Below the pieces are notes generated by a model, which did no database searches, was not told where the DNA came from, and saw only the letters and a program-made list of their open reading frames with translations. 58,414 nt of DNA from Acetobacteraceae bacterium AT-5844 (GTDB taxonomy: Bacteria > Pseudomonadota > Alphaproteobacteria > Acetobacterales > Acetobacteraceae), in the NCBI GenBank assembly GCA_000245075.1, contig JH599969.1, positions 22,186 through 80,599 on the forward strand, in the 5' to 3' direction. Positions 54,279 through 58,414 of this stretch are shown piece by piece. Each line of letters begins with the position of its first letter. Position 1 is the stretch's first letter. The position numbers and the translations under genes are program-made.

Positions 54279-55663
54279 TCAGCCCAGGCGCTCCCCATGC
54301 AGGGAGACGTCCAGGCCCTCGCGCTCTTCTTCCTCGGTGACGCGCAGGCCGATGATCACGTCGATGACCTTCAGGAGGATGAAGGTGCCGATCGCGGTGA
54401 AGATGATGGTGGCCGCCACGGCGTAGAGCTGGGACATGAACTGGGCGAAGCTGCCGGAGATGCCGGCCGGGTCCGCCGCGGTGCCGGAGAGCGGGCCATA
54501 GGCGAAGATGCCGGTCAGCAGTGCGCCGACGATGCCGCAGACGCCATGCACGCCGAAGGCGTCGAGGCTGTCGTCATAGCCACACCAGTGCTTCAGGGCG
54601 GTCGCGCCCCAGAAGCCGGCGACGCCCGCCACCAGGCCGATGATCACGGCCGGCACCGGCAGCACGAAGCCAGCGGCCGGGGTGATGGCCACCAGGCCCG
54701 CCACGGCGCCGGAGATGGCGCCGAGGACGGAGGGCTTGCCCTTGGTGATCCACTCGGCGAACACCCAGGCCAGCGTCGCGGCGGCGGCGGCCAGCTGCGT
54801 CACCAGCATCGCCATGCCCGCGCGGCCACCGGCCGCACCGGCGGAGCCGGCGTTGAAGCCGAACCAGCCCACCCACAGCAGGCTGGCGCCGATCACGGCG
54901 AAGGCCAGGTTGTAGGGGGACATGTTGTCGCTGCCGTAGCCGGTGCGCTTGCCCAGCACCAGCGCGCCCACCAGGCCGGCGACGCCCGCATTGATGTGCA
55001 CGACCGTGCCACCTGCGAAGTCCAGCGCGCCGAGAGCGAAGATCCAGCCATTCGGGTGCCACACCCAGTGGGCCACCGGAGCGTAGATCAGCAGGGACCA
55101 CAGCACCGCGAACACCACCAGCGCGGAGAACTTGATGCGGTCCGCCCACGCACCCACCGCCAGGGCGGGGGTGATGATGAAGAACGTCATCTGGAACATG
55201 ACGAAGACGGTCTCGGGGATGGTGAAGGCCACCCCGCCATCGCCGCTGCCCAGGGTGAAGGGCGCGTCCCAGTTAGCCGCGATGCCCGAGAGGAACAGGC
55301 GGGAGAAATCGCCGAAATAAGCGCCGCCCTCGCCGAAGGCGAAGGAATAGCCCGCCACCATCCACACCACGCTCAGCAGCGCGGCCAGGGAGAAGGACTG
55401 CATGAGCGTGGCAAGGATGTTCTTCTTGCGCACCATGCCTGCGTAGAACAGCGCGAGGCCCGGAATGGTCATCATCAGCACCAGGGCGGTGCTGGTGAGC
55501 ATCCAGGCGGTGTCGCCGGCATTCACGGTGGGGGCGGCATCCTGCGCCAGGGCAGGGCCGGCCATCAGAAGGGCGGGGAGAAGGGCGGCAGCGGCGCTCG
55601 CCTTCGCCAGGGCCGTACGCATCGGCTTGTGTTCCGTTGTCATTTGGTTGCGGGTCTGCGGCA

Positions 55664-55664
<1 letters not shown>
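54279..55664 (-). CDS. amtB: Ammonium transporter
   Basis: A 461-residue trimeric channel with a cleavable signal peptide (ALLPALLMAGPALAQ) and 11 transmembrane helices. The pore histidines are in GGTVVHINAGVAGLVGAL and DAFGVHGVCGIVGALLTGIFA, and GLALFYAGMVRKKN is the classic first-helix motif. The ATG at 55664 overlaps the glnK stop (TGATG). The cytoplasmic tail LRVTEEEEREGLDVSLHGE matches the Amt C-terminal segment involved in P-II regulation. Confidence 0.96.
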
Positions 55665-56110
<446 letters not shown>

Positions 56111-56243
56111 TTACGCGCACCCAGCTTCCCTCCGGTGTTGTAAAGGCCGTTTCGGTTTCACCAGGGGGAACAAGCCGTCCTTGCACAAAAAATGGGCGAT
56201 GGCCGCCCTCGCTTCGCGCTGCCGCTCGCGGCATCATGGGTGC

Positions 56244-57509
56244 ATGAGCGAAGTCTTCGACATCTGCGTCATCGGTGCCGGCCCTGTGGGCGCCACCCTC
56301 GCCACCACCCTGGCCACGGCGGGAGTGCGGGTCGCGGTGGTCGATGCCGCGCCGCTGCCGCCGATGGAGCATCCTGCCTTCGATGGCCGCGCCTATGCGA
56401 TCGCCGCCACCAGCCGCCATTTGCTGGAGGCTGCCGGGGTGTGGGCCGGCCTGCCCCAGACACCGGGGCCGATCCGCCATATCCGCGTGCTGGACGGCCA
56501 GCCGGGGGAGCCCGCCAGCCGGCTGGGCCTCGATTTCGATTCCGCCGAGACCGGTGGCGAGCCTTTCGGCTGGATGGTGGAAGCCCGCGCGCTGCGTGTG
56601 GCCCTGAATGCCCGCATGGCCTCGTTGGCGCATTTGACAGTGCACGCCCCCGCCCGCGCCGAGGTCACGCGTGATGAAACCGGCGCCACCATCCGCCTCT
56701 CAACCGGGGCGGAATTCCGTGCCGCGCTGGTTGTGGGTGCCGAGGGCCGCAACAGCCTTCTGCGCCGGCAGGCGGGCATCGGCGTCACTCGTTTCGACTA
56801 TCATCAGATGGGCATCGTGGGCGCCATCGCGCATGAATTGCCGCATGACGAGGTGGCGCTGGAGCAGTTCCTGCCCCATGGCCCCTTCGCCCAGCTCCCT
56901 ATGGCACCGACCAAGGACCACCAGCATGTCTCGGCCATCGTCTGGACCGAGAAGCGGCATCTGGCGGAGCGCTTCCTCGCCATGCCGGACGAGGCCTATG
57001 GCCGCGAGATCGAGCGCCGCATGGGCAGCCATCTGGGCCGCGTCACGCCCATCGGCCGCCGCTGGTCCTATCCGCTGACCGCGATGCACGCGGCCCGCTA
57101 CGCCGATACGCGCCTGGCCCTGGTGGGTGATGCCGCCCATGGCATCCACCCCATTGCCGGGCAGGGGCTCAATCTCGGCTTCCGAGACGTCGGCGCCCTG
57201 GCGGAGCTGATCATCCAGGCGGTGGCGGCGGGGGAAGACCCCGGCAGCCCCGGCCTGCTCGCGCGCTATCAGGCTGCACGCCGGCCGGACGCCCTGGTGA
57301 TGCTCGGGGCGACGCATGCACTGGAGCGGCTGTTCGGCAACAGCATTCCCCCTATTCGGCTGGCCCGCCGCCTGGGATTGGCGGCCGTGCAGCGCATGCC
57401 CGGCCTCAAGCAATTCTTCGCCCGCCGTGCCATGGGGTTCGGCTCCGCGACGGGCGGGTTGCTGGAGGGGCGGGGGCTGGAATCGGTGCCGCGCCAGGGC
57501 ATCGGTTGA
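56244..57509 (+). CDS. FAD-dependent monooxygenase of the UbiH/COQ6 family
   Basis: A 421-residue flavoprotein hydroxylase, probably of ubiquinone biosynthesis. FAD-binding GxGxxG is in VIGAGPVGATLATTLA; AALVVGAEGRNSLLRRQAGI is the DG/GD-type motif; ALVGDAAHGIHPIAGQGLNLGFRDV is the COQ6/UbiH signature. The start at ATG 56244 places the FAD motif at residue ~10. It is divergent from glnK; its 5' region overlaps the weak NtrC-like site. Which ring position it hydroxylates cannot be told from the sequence. Confidence 0.92.
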   Translation: MSEVFDICVIGAGPVGATLATTLATAGVRVAVVDAAPLPPMEHPAFDGRAYAIAATSRHLLEAAGVWAGLPQTPGPIRHIRVLDGQPGEPASRLGLDFDSAETGGEPFGWMVEARALRVALNARMASLAHLTVHAPARAEVTRDETGATIRLSTGAEFRAALVVGAEGRNSLLRRQAGIGVTRFDYHQMGIVGAIAHELPHDEVALEQFLPHGPFAQLPMAPTKDHQHVSAIVWTEKRHLAERFLAMPDEAYGREIERRMGSHLGRVTPIGRRWSYPLTAMHAARYADTRLALVGDAAHGIHPIAGQGLNLGFRDVGALAELIIQAVAAGEDPGSPGLLARYQAARRPDALVMLGATHALERLFGNSIPPIRLARRLGLAAVQRMPGLKQFFARRAMGFGSATGGLLEGRGLESVPRQGIG

Positions 57510-57516
57510 AGGAAGG

Positions 57517-57740
57517 CCGGGGAAAGAATTCCCCGGACCCCTTCTTTTTTCTTCGAGAAAGAGAAGGGCGTGAGTTTGAAGGCTTCCCTGGATGGCAAAG
57601 CCTGACGGAATCAAAAGGCATCGCGGGCTGAACTGTCAGTCGCCAGAGGTCATAGACCTCTGGCGCGACCCTGGCGTGCTATGTGTAAATCCAAACTCGA
57701 AGAAAAAAGATGGGGGTTCTGGGGGAATTCCTTCCCCCAG
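57517..57740. repeat. Cruciform intergenic repeat, copy D
   Basis: The left hairpin CCGGGGAA-agaa-TTCCCCGG (57517-57536) starts 8 bases after the monooxygenase stop, followed by the arm CCCCTTCTTTTTTCTTCGAG. The right side has arm CTCGAAGAAAAAAGATGGGGG and hairpin CTGGGGGAA-ttcc-TTCCCCCAG (57719-57740). The core has AATCAAAAGGC (57609-57619) and a perfect 11-bp hairpin CGCCAGAGGTC-ata-GACCTCTGGCG (57641-57665), in the same orientation and spacing as copy A. It lies between convergent genes. Confidence 0.8.
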
Positions 57741-57779
57741 CCTTCTTCGTCTGGCTCAAAGCCCCGCCGTATTCCAGCT

Positions 57780-58289
57780 TTACTTGTCCCGAAGGACGGG
57801 GTTGTCGAAGACTGGCCGCCGGTACGAGGCCAGCGCCTCCCGAAGCGCCGCGGCGAGGTCTTCCTTCTCGGCTTCCGAAAGATAGGCGCCGACCACGATG
57901 CGCTGGCCGCGTTGCACCACGGCCAGCCCGCCCCGCTCGGTCAATTCCACCTGGGCCCAGTAGGGGTCCATGGAGGCTTCCATCCGCCGGCCGAGGCCAT
58001 CCACCCGCCTTACCGTCAGGAGGCCCCCCGAGAGCTGGACGATTTCCTGTGCCCGCGTGGCCCAGCGGTGGTGCGCGATGACCAGCCCCAGGGCCAGCAT
58101 GGATTCAATGCCCAGGAAGCCGATGACCGGCCAGGCCCCCAGCATCAGGAAGACGGCACCGCCGACGAGGGTCCATAGCAGGGTGATGACGGCCAGCAGC
58201 AGGAACAGCCCCCGATGGAAGCTGTGGCTGGGTGTGCTGACGGCCTCGAAGAGCACGGGCTCCGGCCGGGGGGTGGGGTTTGCCGGCAT
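57780..58289 (-). CDS. DUF2244 domain-containing membrane protein
   Basis: A 169-residue protein of the DUF2244 type common in alphaproteobacteria. An N-terminal cytoplasmic segment (FEAVSTPSHSFHRG) precedes two adjacent transmembrane helices (LFLLLAVITLLWTLVGGAVFLML and AWPVIGFLGIESMLALGLVI). A soluble domain follows with LTERGGLAVVQRGQRIVVGAYLSEAEKEDLAAALREAL. No function is known. ATG 58289 is preferred to ATG 58391, which would add a Cys/Gly-rich leader. The remaining 125 bases to the window end show no gene. Confidence 0.85.
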   Translation of the reverse strand: MPANPTPRPEPVLFEAVSTPSHSFHRGLFLLLAVITLLWTLVGGAVFLMLGAWPVIGFLGIESMLALGLVIAHHRWATRAQEIVQLSGGLLTVRRVDGLGRRMEASMDPYWAQVELTERGGLAVVQRGQRIVVGAYLSEAEKEDLAAALREALASYRRPVFDNPVLRDK

Positions 58290-58414
58290 GAAGCGACAAC
58301 ATAGGGTATCACCACCGCCACCGCATCGCTCTGCCCAGCATGCCGCGGCGCGAGAAGCCTGCCAGGTAAGCATGACACGTACCCCTACCACCGCCGCCCG
58401 CCGGCGGCCTGCCG

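Overview
High-GC, gene-dense chromosomal DNA of an alphaproteobacterium. The gene set (4.5S RNA-dnaX-ybaB-recR, glnK-amtB, COQ6-type hydroxylase, DUF2244, many Bug/ABC solute-binding proteins) and base composition fit Acetobacteraceae, perhaps a Roseomonas relative; this is inference from gene content, not a database match. I see no phage, insertion sequence, CRISPR array or rRNA.

Layout. 1-2005: leuB, a small membrane protein and tRNA-Arg(ACG). 2389-8984: an AraC-type regulator and an RND efflux operon of unusual order (adaptor-pump-adaptor). 9241-10981: two membrane proteins. 11211-16717: a seven-gene, translationally coupled Mrp-type cation/proton antiporter operon with subunit order E-F-G-(A C-terminal + B fusion)-C-D-D/A-like. 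16742-20163: an anchored alpha/beta hydrolase, divergent from a Na+/phosphate cotransporter that has a near-consensus Pho box. 20256-26108: class I ribonucleotide reductase with nrdA behind a candidate pair of NrdR boxes, and nrdB about 2.8 kb away, separated by DUF4186, DMT-transporter and DHDPS-family genes. 26153-29807: a DUF2934 protein, then ornithine aminotransferase and arginase divergent from an Lrp/AsnC regulator. 30047-35880: an ABC importer operon with aldose epimerase and a GntR/FCD regulator; the same operator-like motif lies before the first gene and before the regulator. 35962-42454: a family-5 binding protein, a hydrolase, gamma-glutamyltransferase and a chemoreceptor. 42496-45685: methyltransferase, Bug protein, purC. 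45797-48750: DoxX, a small secreted protein and a QseBC/PmrAB-like two-component system with two matching TTAA-N7-TTAA boxes. 48784-53220: lipoprotein, nudC, 4.5S RNA, dnaX, ybaB, recR. 53348-58289: an unknown protein, amtB-glnK with a sigma-54 promoter, a COQ6/UbiH monooxygenase and a DUF2244 protein.

The most unusual non-coding structure is a family of long cruciform-like intergenic repeats (1-242, 22251-22518, 38463-38674, 57517-57740). Each is bounded by GGGGAA..TTCCCC hairpins and complementary polypyrimidine/polypurine arms. Three copies share a core whose hairpin lies 28 bases from a common AAAAGGC motif. The three copies whose left edge is visible begin 8-20 bases after a stop codon. 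Several regulatory sites (Pho box, NrdR pair, sigma-54 promoter, PmrA-like boxes, GntR and Lrp dyads) can be read directly and tie regulators to targets inside the window.
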